A stretch of DNA of 64,000 nucleotides from an uncultured Hyphomicrobiales bacterium (GTDB taxonomy: Bacteria > Pseudomonadota > Alphaproteobacteria > Rhizobiales > Xanthobacteraceae): contig CAIMEA010000204.1 of NCBI GenBank assembly GCA_903839845.1, positions 1 through 64,000 on the forward strand, given 5' to 3'. The notes beneath the pieces were generated by a model. It was not told the DNA's origin, searched no databases, and worked only from the letters and a program-made list of their open reading frames with translations. Both the position numbers and the translations under genes were made by a program. Shown here piece after piece: positions 48,198 through 56,924 of this stretch (its first letter is position 1; the number at the start of each line of letters is the position of its first letter).

Positions 48198-49105
48198 CCG
48201 ATCCAGCGCTGCTTCGCCGACAACGCCTGACCGGCATCGCGCTGATGTGCGGCGCGGTCGCGACATTTTCCTGTCTCGACACGACCGGGAAATACCTGAT
48301 CGGGTACATGGACCCGTTGCAGGTGGTGTGGGCGCGCTACTTCGGCGCTTTTCTGCTGGCGCTGGTTTTTCTTAATCCGGTCAATACGCCGGGCATGATG
48401 GTGACGCGCCGGCCGTGGTTGCAGATCGGCCGGTCGGCGCTATTGCTGCTGTCGACCGCGCTCAATTTCTTCGCCTTGCGCTATTTGCAACTCGACGAGG
48501 CGCTGTCGATCCTGTTCGCCACGCCGTTCATCGTTGCGATCATGTCCGGCCCCTTGTTGGGCGAGTGGGTCGGCTGGCGGCGCTGGACCGCGATCGGCGT
48601 CGGCTTCTTCGGCGTGTTGCTGGTGGCGCGTCCAGGCTTTGGTGGAATTCATCCGGCCGCCTTGCTCTCGCTCGGCAGCGCCGTCTGCTATTCGCTCTAT
48701 TCGATCTCGACCCGGTTTCTGGCGCGCACCGATTCGAGCGAGACGACATTGTTCTATACAAATCTGGTCGGCGCGCTGGCGATGCTGCCCATCGTCGCGT
48801 TTGTCTGGACCACGCCGACGAGCCTCTTTGTCATCGTGCTGATGGTGCTGATCGGCGCTTTCGGCAGTTTCGGCCATTATCTGTTGATCCGTGGCCACCG
48901 GCTGGCGCCCGCGTCGACCCTGGCGCCATTCATCTATACCCAGATGGTGTGGACCTCGACCCTGGGCTTCCTGACCTTTGGCGACGTCCCGCACTATTGG
49001 ACCGTGGTGGGCGGGCTGATCGTGGTGGCCTCGGGCCTCTATCTTCTCAACCGCGAGCGCAAAACCGGCACAGCGGTGACTGGCGGCGGCGTCATTCCGG
49101 AATAA
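48194..49105 (+). CDS. EamA/DMT-family transporter
   Basis: About 303 residues with ten hydrophobic spans in two EamA halves (LTGIALMCGAVATFSCLDTTGKYLIGYMDPLQVVWARYFGAFLLALVF; SLGSAVCYSLYSISTRFLARTDSSETTLFYTNLVGALAMLPIVAF). The conserved WARY and the final VVGGLIVVASGLYLLNRER fit the family. I start at TTG 48194, which overlaps the SDR stop (TTGA) with GGCGGGC upstream; ATG 48245 would lose part of TM1, and the track start at 48140 lies inside the SDR gene. DMT proteins export metabolites such as amino acids; the cargo is unknown. Confidence 0.84.
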   Translation: MTDPALLRRQRLTGIALMCGAVATFSCLDTTGKYLIGYMDPLQVVWARYFGAFLLALVFLNPVNTPGMMVTRRPWLQIGRSALLLLSTALNFFALRYLQLDEALSILFATPFIVAIMSGPLLGEWVGWRRWTAIGVGFFGVLLVARPGFGGIHPAALLSLGSAVCYSLYSISTRFLARTDSSETTLFYTNLVGALAMLPIVAFVWTTPTSLFVIVLMVLIGAFGSFGHYLLIRGHRLAPASTLAPFIYTQMVWTSTLGFLTFGDVPHYWTVVGGLIVVASGLYLLNRERKTGTAVTGGGVIPE

Positions 49106-49109
49106 TTTC

Positions 49110-49280
49110 ATGATCCTGAAAGGATGCCGGAATTCCAGTGCCGGGATCATAGCTGATACCGATACGCGGCAGTTGCAGGCGTGCATTCATCGGCGCTAAG
49201 TTCCTGGCCGAACGCATGATCCCGAGCCCAGTCCCGAGCCAAATCCTGCGCCACGGGAACCTGTTTCGGACTAGGATCAT
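49110..49280. repeat. Degenerate repeats with four GGATCAT/ATGATCC motifs
   Basis: The 217-nt gap before the E1 alpha gene has atgatcc (49110), ggatcat (49143), atgatcc (about 49217) and ggatcat (about 49275). The last, near 'aacctgtttcggactaggatcatgctc', resembles a worn copy of a common Rhizobiales intergenic repeat. It should also hold the promoter of the E1-E2 operon; no clear -35/-10 pair stands out. Confidence 0.4.
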
Positions 49281-49322
49281 GCTCAATCCGTCACGTTGAT
49301 TTCGACCCTTCGAGGATAATTC

Positions 49323-50357
49323 ATGTCGACAGCAAAAGATCGGGCGCCGGGGCCTGCCGGTTCCGGTTTGAACGACGATATCGGCGAGGAAAAGCGTCTG
49401 GCCCTGTACCGGTCGCAGGTGCGCCTGCGCGACGCCGAGCAGCGCGCCTTCGACCTGTTCCTGCAAAACCTGGTGAAGGGCACCAGCCATTTGTCGCTCG
49501 GTCAGGAAGCCATCGCCGCCGGTTTCGCCGAAGCGATGGTCAAGGGAGATCTGTCGTTCTGCACCTATCGTGGGCACGCGCACACTTTGGCGCGCGGCGT
49601 GCCGGTCGAGAAGGTGCTGGGCGAGCTGATGCAGAAGGACAACGGCCTGATGCGCGGCAAAGGCGGCTCGATGCATCTGACCTCCGAAAAGCACGGGGTG
49701 ATGGGCTCTTATGCCATCATCGGCGCGCATCTGCCGATCGCCTGCGGCGCCGCCTGGCGCGCGCAATATCGCGGCGACAAGGACGTGTCGGTCTGCTTCT
49801 TCGGCGACGGCACCACCAATATCGGCGCGTTCCACGAGGCGCTGAACTTCGCCGCGGTATGGAAGTTGCCGGTCGTGTTCGTCTGCGAAAACAATCTCTA
49901 CATGGAATACACGCCGATCAAGGACGTGATCCCGATCCCGCAGCCGGCCGCGGATCGCGCCTCGGCCTACGGCCTGGAGCGCATCCTGATCGACGGCAAC
50001 GACGCCGACATCGTCTATCGCACCGCGCAGAAGGCTTTTGCCCGCGCGCGGGCCGGCGAAGGTCCGTCGCTGATCGAATGTCTCACTTATCGTCACTCAG
50101 GCCATTCGCGCGCCGACCCGGCCAAGTATCGCCCCGAGGGCGAACTGGAAGAGTGGAAAAAGCACGATCCTGTCAAGCTCTACCGCGAACGGCTCAAGCA
50201 GTTCGGCGTCAGCGACGCGCAGATCGCCGAGATCGACGCCTCCGTCCGCAAGGAAGTCGACGACGCTACCGAAGCCTGCAAAGCCGCGCCGAGCCCGCCG
50301 CTCGATATCATCACCACCGATGTCTATGCCGATGGCGGCTGGGCGTGGCGAAATTAG
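49323..50357 (+). CDS. 2-oxoacid (pyruvate/acetoin-type) dehydrogenase E1 component, alpha subunit
   Basis: 344-residue thiamine-diphosphate enzyme subunit. GTSHLSLGQEAIAAGFAEAM, STYRGHAHTLARGV-type CTYRGHAHTLARGVP, MRGKGGSMHL and the ThDP motif FFGDGTTNIGAFHEALNFAAVWKLPVVFVCENN (GDG to NN) are all present, as is the phosphorylation-loop-like YRHSGHSRADPAKYR. ATG 49323 follows GAGGA. It is the first gene of an operon with E1 beta, an aldehyde dehydrogenase, E2 and a hydroxyacid dehydrogenase. It most resembles AcoA/PdhA-type proteins of acetoin or pyruvate-type complexes; the true 2-oxo substrate is not clear. Confidence 0.9.
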   Translation: MSTAKDRAPGPAGSGLNDDIGEEKRLALYRSQVRLRDAEQRAFDLFLQNLVKGTSHLSLGQEAIAAGFAEAMVKGDLSFCTYRGHAHTLARGVPVEKVLGELMQKDNGLMRGKGGSMHLTSEKHGVMGSYAIIGAHLPIACGAAWRAQYRGDKDVSVCFFGDGTTNIGAFHEALNFAAVWKLPVVFVCENNLYMEYTPIKDVIPIPQPAADRASAYGLERILIDGNDADIVYRTAQKAFARARAGEGPSLIECLTYRHSGHSRADPAKYRPEGELEEWKKHDPVKLYRERLKQFGVSDAQIAEIDASVRKEVDDATEACKAAPSPPLDIITTDVYADGGWAWRN

Positions 50358-50416
50358 CGATGGTGAATTGAACGCAACGGCCCTCGAATTGTCGACAGTG
50401 ATTGTGAGAAATTGAC

Positions 50417-51397
50417 ATGGCAGAAATCAGCTATCGCGACGCGGTAACCCGCGGCATCGCGCAGGAAATGGCGCGCGACCCCGACGTCGTGTTTCTCGGC
50501 GAGGACGTCGCCAAGCCGGGCGGCTGCTTCAAGGCGACGGTCGGCCTCTACGAACAGTTCGGTGGGGTGCGCGTGCGCGACACGCCGATCTCCGAGCAGG
50601 CGATCCTCGGCGCCGCGATGGGCGCGGCGATGACCGGCCTGAAGCCGATTGCCGAAATCATGTTCTCGGATTTCATCGCGGTGTGTTTCGACTACATCGC
50701 CAATGAATTCCCGAAAGCGCGCTATATGTCGAATGGGCAGACCAAATGCCCGCTGGTGGTACGCACCGCCAACGGCGCCGGCTCCCGTTTCGGCGCGCAA
50801 CATTCCCAGTCGGTCGAGAACTGGTGCATGATGATCCCCGGCCTCAAGGTCGTGGCGCCGTCGTCGCCGATCGATGTCGTCGGACTGATGGCCGCCGCGG
50901 TGCGTGATCCCGATCCGGTGATCTTTTTCGAGCACAAGTCGTTGTACAATTCGAAGGGCGAAGTGCCCGACGGCGAAATTCTCGACACACTGGGTACCGC
51001 CAAGATATTGCGTCCCGGCAAGGACTGCACCATCGTCGCGCTGGCTTTGATGGTGCCGCGCGCGCTGGAAGCGGCCGAGCGTCTGCGCATCGACCACGGC
51101 ATCGACTGCGAAGTCATCGATGTGCGCTCGCTGGTGCCGCTCGACACCAAGACTATCCTGGCTTCGGTTGCCAAGACGCATCGCCTGTTCACCGTTGAGG
51201 AAAATCCGCGTCTGTGCGGCTGGGGCGCCGAAATCGTGTCCATCGTCGCCGACGAAGCATTCTACGACCTCGATGGCCCGCCGGTGCGCATCACCACGCC
51301 GCATATTCCATTGCCGGCCGCCGACATTATGGAAGACGTCGTGCTGCCGACACCGCAGCGCATCATGGAAACGATCCGTCGGTCGCTCGGAAGTTAA
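50417..51397 (+). CDS. 2-oxoacid dehydrogenase E1 component, beta subunit
   Basis: 326 residues. YRDAVTRGIAQEMARDPDVVFLGEDVAKPGGCFKATVGLYEQFGGVRVRDTPISEQAILGAAMGAAMTGLKPIAEIMFSDF contains the ThDP-activating Glu (SEQA) and E1 beta core. HSQSVENWCMMIPGLKVVAPSSPIDVVGLMAAAVRDPDPVIFFEHKSLY is the usual following segment. ATG 50417 lies 59 nt after the alpha stop. With the alpha subunit it forms the alpha2beta2 E1 that decarboxylates the 2-oxo acid and passes the acyl group to E2. Confidence 0.92.
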   Translation: MAEISYRDAVTRGIAQEMARDPDVVFLGEDVAKPGGCFKATVGLYEQFGGVRVRDTPISEQAILGAAMGAAMTGLKPIAEIMFSDFIAVCFDYIANEFPKARYMSNGQTKCPLVVRTANGAGSRFGAQHSQSVENWCMMIPGLKVVAPSSPIDVVGLMAAAVRDPDPVIFFEHKSLYNSKGEVPDGEILDTLGTAKILRPGKDCTIVALALMVPRALEAAERLRIDHGIDCEVIDVRSLVPLDTKTILASVAKTHRLFTVEENPRLCGWGAEIVSIVADEAFYDLDGPPVRITTPHIPLPAADIMEDVVLPTPQRIMETIRRSLGS

Positions 51398-51417
51398 TTT
51401 AGGTAAGGATTCGCGCC

Positions 51418-52869
51418 ATGTACGACAATCTTCTCGCCAACGTCCCGACCGACCTGTGGATCGGCGGCAAATGGAAAAAGGCGTCCGACGGCGGCCGTTT
51501 CGACGTCATCGATCCGGCGACCGAGAAGACCATCGCCTCGGTGGCCAGCGCCACCGTCGAAGATGCCAAGGCTGCGATCGACGCCGCCGATGCCGCGTTT
51601 CCGGCCTGGGCCGCGAAGAAGCCGCGCGAGCGCGCCGAAATTCTGCGCAAGGCCTTCGAGATCATCATGCGCGACGCCGAGCGCTTCGCCAAGATCATCA
51701 CGCTGGAAAACGGCAAGTCGCTCACCGACTCGCGTGGTGAGATCGCTTACGCCGCCGAATTCTTCCGCTGGTACGCCGAGGAAGCCGTGCGCAATGTCGG
51801 ACAGGTGTCGATAGCGCCGGCCTCGGGCGCGCGCATCGTCGCGCAGCAGAAGCCGGCCGGCATCGCCGTCCTGGTGACGCCATGGAACTTCCCGGCCGCG
51901 ATGGCGACCCGCAAGATCGGCCCGGCGCTCGCCGCCGGCTGCCCGGTCGTGCTCAAGCCGGCGTCGGATACGCCGCTGACCATGCTGGCGCTGATGCAGG
52001 CCCTGGAAGAAGCCGGCGTGCCGCCCGGCGTCGTCAACGTCATTCCGTCACGCTCGTCCGGCAAGGTCGTCTCGGCCATGCTGCATGACATGCGCGTGCG
52101 CGTCGTCTCCTTCACCGGTTCGACCGAAGTCGGCCGCAAGCTGCTGCACGAAGCGGCCGACAACATCGTCAAGCCGGCCATGGAACTGGGCGGCAACGCG
52201 CCGTTCATCGTGTTCGAGGATGCCGACATCGACGCGGCCATCGAAGGCGCCATGGTCGCCAAGATGCGCAACATGGGCGAGGCCTGCACCGCGGCGAACC
52301 GCTTCTACGTGCACGAGAAGGTGCATGACGAATTCGCCAAAAAGCTCACCGACAAGATGGCGGCGTTGAAGGTCGGTAATGGACTCGACGACGGCGTTGC
52401 CGTCGGTCCGCTGGTCAATGCCGAGGGCCGCGACAAGGTGATCGAGCTGGTCGATGACGCCGTGGCCAAGGGCGCCAAGGTGTTGACCGGCGGCAAGGCA
52501 CCGGGTGGCGTCGGCTTCTTCTATCCGGCCACCGTCATTACCAATGTTCCCGATAACGCCAATATGCTGCGCGAGGAAATCTTCGGGCCGGTGGCCTCGA
52601 TCCAGACCTTCAAGGCCGAAGACGAAGTCATCAAGCGGGCCAACGACACCGAATACGGCCTGGTCGCTTATCTTTACACCAAGGATATGTCACGCGGCCT
52701 GCGCGTCTCGGAGAAGCTCGACTTCGGCATGATCGGTCTGAACCGTGGCCTGGTTTCGGACCCGGCGGCGCCGTTCGGCGGCACCAAGCAGTCCGGCCTC
52801 GGCCGCGAAGGCGGCCAGGAAGGCATGAAGGAATTTCTCGAGATGCAGTACGTCTCGACGAATTGGTAG
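51418..52869 (+). CDS. NAD(P)-dependent succinate-semialdehyde dehydrogenase-type aldehyde dehydrogenase
   Basis: 483 residues. TPWNFPAAMATRKIGPALAAGC, FTGSTEVGRKLL, MELGGNAPFIVFEDADIDAAI (Glu) and MRNMGEACTAANRFYV (catalytic Cys) are the family residues; the C-terminus PAAPFGGTKQSGLGREGGQEGMKEFLEMQYV fits GabD. ATG 51418 lies 20 nt after E1 beta. Its place between E1 beta and E2 is unusual for a 2-oxoacid dehydrogenase operon and suggests the complex is fed by, or yields, an aldehyde. It is a paralogue of the enzyme at 4454-5881. Confidence 0.92.
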   Translation: MYDNLLANVPTDLWIGGKWKKASDGGRFDVIDPATEKTIASVASATVEDAKAAIDAADAAFPAWAAKKPRERAEILRKAFEIIMRDAERFAKIITLENGKSLTDSRGEIAYAAEFFRWYAEEAVRNVGQVSIAPASGARIVAQQKPAGIAVLVTPWNFPAAMATRKIGPALAAGCPVVLKPASDTPLTMLALMQALEEAGVPPGVVNVIPSRSSGKVVSAMLHDMRVRVVSFTGSTEVGRKLLHEAADNIVKPAMELGGNAPFIVFEDADIDAAIEGAMVAKMRNMGEACTAANRFYVHEKVHDEFAKKLTDKMAALKVGNGLDDGVAVGPLVNAEGRDKVIELVDDAVAKGAKVLTGGKAPGGVGFFYPATVITNVPDNANMLREEIFGPVASIQTFKAEDEVIKRANDTEYGLVAYLYTKDMSRGLRVSEKLDFGMIGLNRGLVSDPAAPFGGTKQSGLGREGGQEGMKEFLEMQYVSTNW

Positions 52870-52872
52870 TTT

Positions 52873-52934
52873 GTCGTCCCCGCGCATAGCCGTCCAAAGG
52901 ACGGCGTTCTTCGAACGCCTATGGCGGGGACGAC
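52873..52934. repeat. Y-shaped REP element inside the E1-ALDH-E2 operon
   Basis: Outer arms gtcgtccccgcgcatag and ctatggcggggacgac pair; between them lie two hairpins, ccgtcc-aaa-ggacgg and gcgttc-ttc-gaacgc. This is a clear three-way-junction shape, related to 19192-19254 and, in its outer stem, 5938-5963. It separates the aldehyde dehydrogenase from E2 and could stabilise or attenuate the message. Confidence 0.82.
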
Positions 52935-52966
52935 CGCTAAAAGATCTCGCGAATGGGAAGTGATCA

Positions 52967-54289
52967 ATGGATGTCCTGATGCCGCAACTCGGCGAAACCG
53001 TCGCCGAAGGCAAAATCGTCAAGTGGTTCGTCAAGCCCGGCGACGCCATCAAGCCGGGTGACAACCTGTTCGAGATCGAGACCGACAAGACATCGATGGA
53101 AGTGCCGGCGACTTTCGGCGGCACGCTCAGCGACATTCATTTCAGTGTTGGCGAAACCGCGAAAGTAGGCGCTTCGGTCGCGACGATTGCGGTCGCGGGC
53201 GAAAGCGCCGCGCCGAAGGCTGCGCCGGCCGCGACGCCGGTGCCGATCGCGCCGCATACGCCGCCGGTGACGCCAGCCCAGATCGGCGCCCACGTTCCGG
53301 TCGCCGCGGTGGCCTCGGCGCCGATTAAAATGGATATGTACAACGAAGTCCGCTCGCCGGCGCGCAACTTCGGTCCCGCGAAATTATCGAGCGGCACGTT
53401 CATAACCCCACTCGCACGCCGCCTGGCGTCGGAACGCGGCATCGATATCTCACGCGTCGCAGGCTCCGGCCCGCATGGCCGCATCGTTGCCGGCGACATC
53501 GAGAAAGCACAGCCCGCTTCGAGCGGCGGCGTTATGGTGACCGGCGCCAGCTTCGCGCAGGTCAAGGCGCTCTATGACGGCGTGGATCATGTCGAAGTGC
53601 CGCTCGACGGCATGCGCGCAACCATCGCCAAACGGCTGGTCGAAGCCAAGCAGACCATTCCGCATTTCTATCTGACCGCCGATATCGAGATCGGCCGGCT
53701 GATGGCGATGCGCGAAGAGGCCAACATGGCCGCGCCGAAAGACCGCGATGGCAATGCCGCGTTCAAGCTTTCGCTCAACGATTTCATCATCAAGGCCTGG
53801 GCGGCTGCGTTGCAGCGCATCCCGGCGGCCAATGCCGTGTGGGCCGGCGACCGAATTCTGCGTTTCACGCATTCCGATATCGGCATCGCCGTGGCGCTCG
53901 ACGGCGGCCTGATCACGCCGGTTATTCGCAATGCCGAGCAAAAATCGCTCACCGCGATCTCGGTTGAGATTCGCGATCTGGCCGAGCGCGCTCGCGCCAA
54001 AAAGCTGAAAGCCAATGAGTATCAGGGCGGCGCGTCAGCCATATCCAACCTCGGCATGTACGGGGTACGCGAATTCTCCGCCATTATCAATCCGCCGCAC
54101 GCGACGATCCTCGCCGTCGGCGCTTCGCGCCGTGCGCCGGTCGAAGCCGAGGACGGCGGCGTCAAATTCGTCAGCGTCATGACCGCCACTCTGTCCTGCG
54201 ACCATCGCGTCGTCGATGGCGCGCTCGGCGCCGAACTGCTGGCGGCATTCAAGAATTTTTGCGAAAGCCCGGTCACCGCTTTGATCTGA
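52967..54289 (+). CDS. Dihydrolipoamide acyltransferase (E2) of a 2-oxoacid dehydrogenase complex
   Basis: 440 residues. One N-terminal lipoyl domain (VKPGDAIKPGDNLFEIETDKTSMEVPATFGG, with the lipoylated Lys in DKTS), an Ala/Pro linker (AAPKAAPAATPVPIAPHTPP), an E1/E3-binding domain (TPLARRLASERGIDISRVAGSGPHGRIVAGDIE) and the catalytic core ending TATLSCDHRVVDGALGAELLAAF, with the HxxxDG active site. ATG 52967 starts 97 nt after the aldehyde dehydrogenase, across a REP. It links E1 to an E3 that is not encoded nearby, so it probably uses a shared housekeeping lipoamide dehydrogenase. Confidence 0.93.
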   Translation: MDVLMPQLGETVAEGKIVKWFVKPGDAIKPGDNLFEIETDKTSMEVPATFGGTLSDIHFSVGETAKVGASVATIAVAGESAAPKAAPAATPVPIAPHTPPVTPAQIGAHVPVAAVASAPIKMDMYNEVRSPARNFGPAKLSSGTFITPLARRLASERGIDISRVAGSGPHGRIVAGDIEKAQPASSGGVMVTGASFAQVKALYDGVDHVEVPLDGMRATIAKRLVEAKQTIPHFYLTADIEIGRLMAMREEANMAAPKDRDGNAAFKLSLNDFIIKAWAAALQRIPAANAVWAGDRILRFTHSDIGIAVALDGGLITPVIRNAEQKSLTAISVEIRDLAERARAKKLKANEYQGGASAISNLGMYGVREFSAIINPPHATILAVGASRRAPVEAEDGGVKFVSVMTATLSCDHRVVDGALGAELLAAFKNFCESPVTALI

Positions 54290-54330
54290 CGCATGCTAAG
54301 GTCGCGCGCGGAACCTGATGGAGTTGAACG

Positions 54331-55305
54331 ATGGCGGGCGACAAGCGTGACGTGCTCCTGATCGGCGCGCGCAAGCCGGTTCTGGTCAAGGGACTGGAAT
54401 CAAAGGTAAACCTTCACTATCTCCTCGAAGCGAAGGACAAGGACGCCTTCATCAGGGAGGTTGGCCCGAAAATCAGCGCGATGGCCGTTGCCTATACCAG
54501 CAACAAGGTCGACGGCGATTTCATGAGCCGCTTCCCCAAACTGGAGCAGATTTCCAGCTTCGGCGTCGGCTATGACCACATCGACGCCAAATGGGCCGGG
54601 GCCCACGGCATCGTCGTCACCAACACGCCGGACGTGCTCAACGAGGAAGTCGCCGACACTGCGCTCGGACTTCTGCTCTGCACCGTGCGCGAATTTCCGC
54701 AGGGCGACCGCTACGTCCGTGCCGGCAAATGGCCGCAGGCGCAGTACCCGCTCGCGAAAGCAACCTTGCGCGACCGCACCGTCGGCATGGTCGGCATGGG
54801 GCGCATCGGCAAGGCCATCGCCCGGCGCCTGGAAGCCTTCGGCGTGCCGGTCGTCTATCATTCGCGCAATCCGCAGGACGTAACTTACAAATATTATCCC
54901 AAGCTCATCGATATGGCGCGCGATGTCGATACCTTGATGATCATCGTGCCGGGCGGTCCGGCCACACAGAACCTCGTCAATGCCGAAGTGCTCAAGGCGC
55001 TCGGGCCGCGCGGCATCGTCATCAACATGGCGCGCGGCTCGGTCGTCGACGAGCCGGCTTTGATCGAAGCGCTCAAGAACAAGACCATTTATTCCGCCGG
55101 TCTCGATGTCTTTGCCAAGGAGCCCGAGGTTCCGAAGGAACTGCTCGAGATGGATCATGTCGTTCTGCTGCCGCATCTCGGCTCGTCGACCGAGGTGACG
55201 CGCGCGGCGATGGATCAGTTGCTGGTCGACAACATCCTGGCTTGGCTGGCCGGCAAGCCGCCGCTGACGCCGGTGCCGGAAACGCCGTACCCGCCGAAGC
55301 GGTGA
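54331..55305 (+). CDS. D-2-hydroxyacid dehydrogenase (glyoxylate/hydroxypyruvate reductase-like)
   Basis: 324 residues. ISSFGVGYDHIDAKWAGAHGIVVTNTPDVLNEEVADTALGLLLCTVRE, TVGMVGMGRIGKAIARRLEAFG (NAD-binding loop) and YHSRNPQ (suggesting NADP). Catalytic Arg lies in INMARGSVVDE, Glu in SAGLDVFAKEPEVP and His in LLPHLGSSTEV. ATG 54331 lies 41 nt after E2. It may reduce the 2-oxo acid used by the E1/E2 complex, or oxidise a D-hydroxy acid to supply it. The next gene starts 5 nt after its stop. Confidence 0.9.
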   Translation: MAGDKRDVLLIGARKPVLVKGLESKVNLHYLLEAKDKDAFIREVGPKISAMAVAYTSNKVDGDFMSRFPKLEQISSFGVGYDHIDAKWAGAHGIVVTNTPDVLNEEVADTALGLLLCTVREFPQGDRYVRAGKWPQAQYPLAKATLRDRTVGMVGMGRIGKAIARRLEAFGVPVVYHSRNPQDVTYKYYPKLIDMARDVDTLMIIVPGGPATQNLVNAEVLKALGPRGIVINMARGSVVDEPALIEALKNKTIYSAGLDVFAKEPEVPKELLEMDHVVLLPHLGSSTEVTRAAMDQLLVDNILAWLAGKPPLTPVPETPYPPKR

Positions 55306-55310
55306 TCCAC

Positions 55311-55988
55311 ATGGTTCGCATCACGATAGGGCTCGCCGCGTTTTGCTTCGCTTCGGTCGCGCTGGCGCAGACCGCGACGCTCGGCGATTCGGCCAAAGGC
55401 CTGCTCGGCTCCTGGGAATTCTCCAACGCCGACCGCGACAAGGTCTGTACCGCGACTTTCAAGACCGATCCAACGCCGGTCGGTTTCAAGGTCGAGTTCG
55501 ACGGCAATTGTGGCAATCTGTTTCCCCTTGTGCTGCGCGTCGCCGGCTGGAAATTTCCGGACAACGACAACCTGTTCCTGCTCGACTCCGACGGCAGGGC
55601 GCTGGTGGAATTCAGCGAAGTCGAGACCGGGATGTATGAGGCGCCGACTCCCGGCGTCGGTGTTCTGTTCCTGCAGGCGGCCGCTGCCGGTCCGGCGCCG
55701 AAGCCGCCGGAGCAGGTCGCCGGCACCTGGGCGATCACGCGCGGTGGCAAGACCGTCTGCACGCTGGCGCTGGCCAGCACGGTCTTGCGCGACGGTTTCA
55801 CGCTGACCACGCAGCCGGGCTGCGACGCCGAGTTCGCGCGGCTCAATGTCACGCAATGGCGGCTCGATCGCGGTGAATTGCTGCTGGTGCCGGCGCGCGG
55901 CAATCCGTGGCGATTCGAGGAAGCCGACGGCGGCAACTGGCGCCGTGTGCCGGAAAGCGCCGTCGAGACGTTGCTGGTGCGGCAGTAA
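55311..55988 (+). CDS. Secreted protein with two AprI/Inh-type metalloprotease inhibitor domains
   Basis: 225 residues with a Sec signal (MVRITIGLAAFCFASVALAQT). Two tandem domains of about 90-100 residues share the Inh pattern G-x-W...C...C...W: LLGSWEFSNADRDKVCTATF ... DGNCGNLFP ... AGWKF, and VAGTWAITRGGKTVCTLALA ... QPGCDAEFARLNVTQW. Inh/Omp19-type domains block secreted serralysin-like or host proteases through their N-terminal strand; here the second domain's N-terminus is internal. ATG 55311 lies 5 nt after the hydroxyacid dehydrogenase; the track ORF begins inside that gene in another frame. No protease gene is adjacent. Confidence 0.78.
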   Translation: MVRITIGLAAFCFASVALAQTATLGDSAKGLLGSWEFSNADRDKVCTATFKTDPTPVGFKVEFDGNCGNLFPLVLRVAGWKFPDNDNLFLLDSDGRALVEFSEVETGMYEAPTPGVGVLFLQAAAAGPAPKPPEQVAGTWAITRGGKTVCTLALASTVLRDGFTLTTQPGCDAEFARLNVTQWRLDRGELLLVPARGNPWRFEEADGGNWRRVPESAVETLLVRQ

Positions 55989-55992
55989 TATT

Positions 55993-56120
55993 TCTTGTCC
56001 CGGACGCGGAGCAGCGCATTTGCGATGCACCGCAGATCCGGGACCGTCCCAGAATCGGAATTTGTAAAGGTCCCGGTTCTGCAGCGCGCCATTTCATGCC
56101 GCGCTGCGCCCGGGACAAGG
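55993..56120. repeat. Long extragenic palindrome (cttgtcccgg ... ccgggacaagg family)
   Basis: Outer arms cttgtcccggacgcggagcagcgc and gcgctgcgcccgggacaag pair with a few mismatches around inner ccgggacc...ggtcccgg copies. It fills the whole gap between the convergent Inh and radC genes and probably ends both messages. It resembles a common repeat class in Bradyrhizobium-type genomes. Confidence 0.72.
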
Positions 56121-56123
56121 ACA

Positions 56124-56846
56124 TCAGATCAACTTCAGTCCCTTGAAGCTCGCATGGCCTTCCTTGCCGACGATGATGTGGTCGTGCACCGAAATGCCGA
56201 GCGGCCTGGCGACATCGATGATCGCTTGCGTCATCTGGATGTCGGCGCGCGACGGCGTCGGATCGCCGGACGGATGATTGTGCACCAGGATCAGCGCGGT
56301 CGCCGACAGCTCCAGCGCGCGCTTGACCACTTCGCGCGGATAGACCGGCGTATGATCGACCGTGCCGACCTGTTGCACCTCGTCGGCGATCAGCTGGTTG
56401 CGCTTGTCGAGGAACAGCAGGCGGAATTGCTCCTTGTCCTCGTAGGCCATCGCGGTGCGGCAATAGTCGATCACGCTCGACCATGACGACAACACGGTGC
56501 GCTTTTGCGCCTGCCCGCGCGTCATACGCGTCGCGGCGGCGTGCACGATCTTGAGTTCGTCGACCACCGCCTCGCCGATACCTTTGACTTCCTTCAATCG
56601 GGCGCGCGGCGCGGCGACCACTTCGCCAAACGAACCGAATTTGGCGATCAGCTCCTTGGCCAGCGGCTTGACGTCGCGCTGCGGGATGGCGCGAAACAGA
56701 ACCAGCTCAAGCAATTCGTAATCGCTGACCGCGTCGGCACCGGCCTCGCGAAAACGCCCGCGCAGCCTTTCCCGGTGGCCGTGATAATGCGGCGTCGCTT
56801 CCGAGAGGCCGAGGACCTCGTCCGCGCTGTCGTTCTGGTCGCTCAT
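56124..56846 (-). CDS. radC: RadC family JAB/MPN-domain protein
   Basis: 240 residues. An N-terminal helix-hairpin-helix region ([54 protein letters not shown]) precedes the JAMM/MPN domain with [21 protein letters not shown], the full HxHx7SxxD metal motif, and [14 protein letters not shown]. RadC was named for DNA repair, but the repair role is doubtful. It follows map on the same strand, as in many alphaproteobacteria. Confidence 0.92.
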   Translation of the reverse strand: MSDQNDSADEVLGLSEATPHYHGHRERLRGRFREAGADAVSDYELLELVLFRAIPQRDVKPLAKELIAKFGSFGEVVAAPRARLKEVKGIGEAVVDELKIVHAAATRMTRGQAQKRTVLSSWSSVIDYCRTAMAYEDKEQFRLLFLDKRNQLIADEVQQVGTVDHTPVYPREVVKRALELSATALILVHNHPSGDPTPSRADIQMTQAIIDVARPLGISVHDHIIVGKEGHASFKGLKLI

Positions 56847-56924
56847 GAGGAAGCGTCCGCCCTGATCCGTCAGGGGGATTGTAATGCAACCCGATGCAAT
56901 CCACGAGGGTAGTTTGCGCTTGGC

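Noticed and set aside
54591-55310. N-terminal 240 residues of the 465-residue ORF ending with the Inh-like protein
   Set aside because: They are out of frame inside the hydroxyacid dehydrogenase gene; the signal peptide at 55311 marks the real start.
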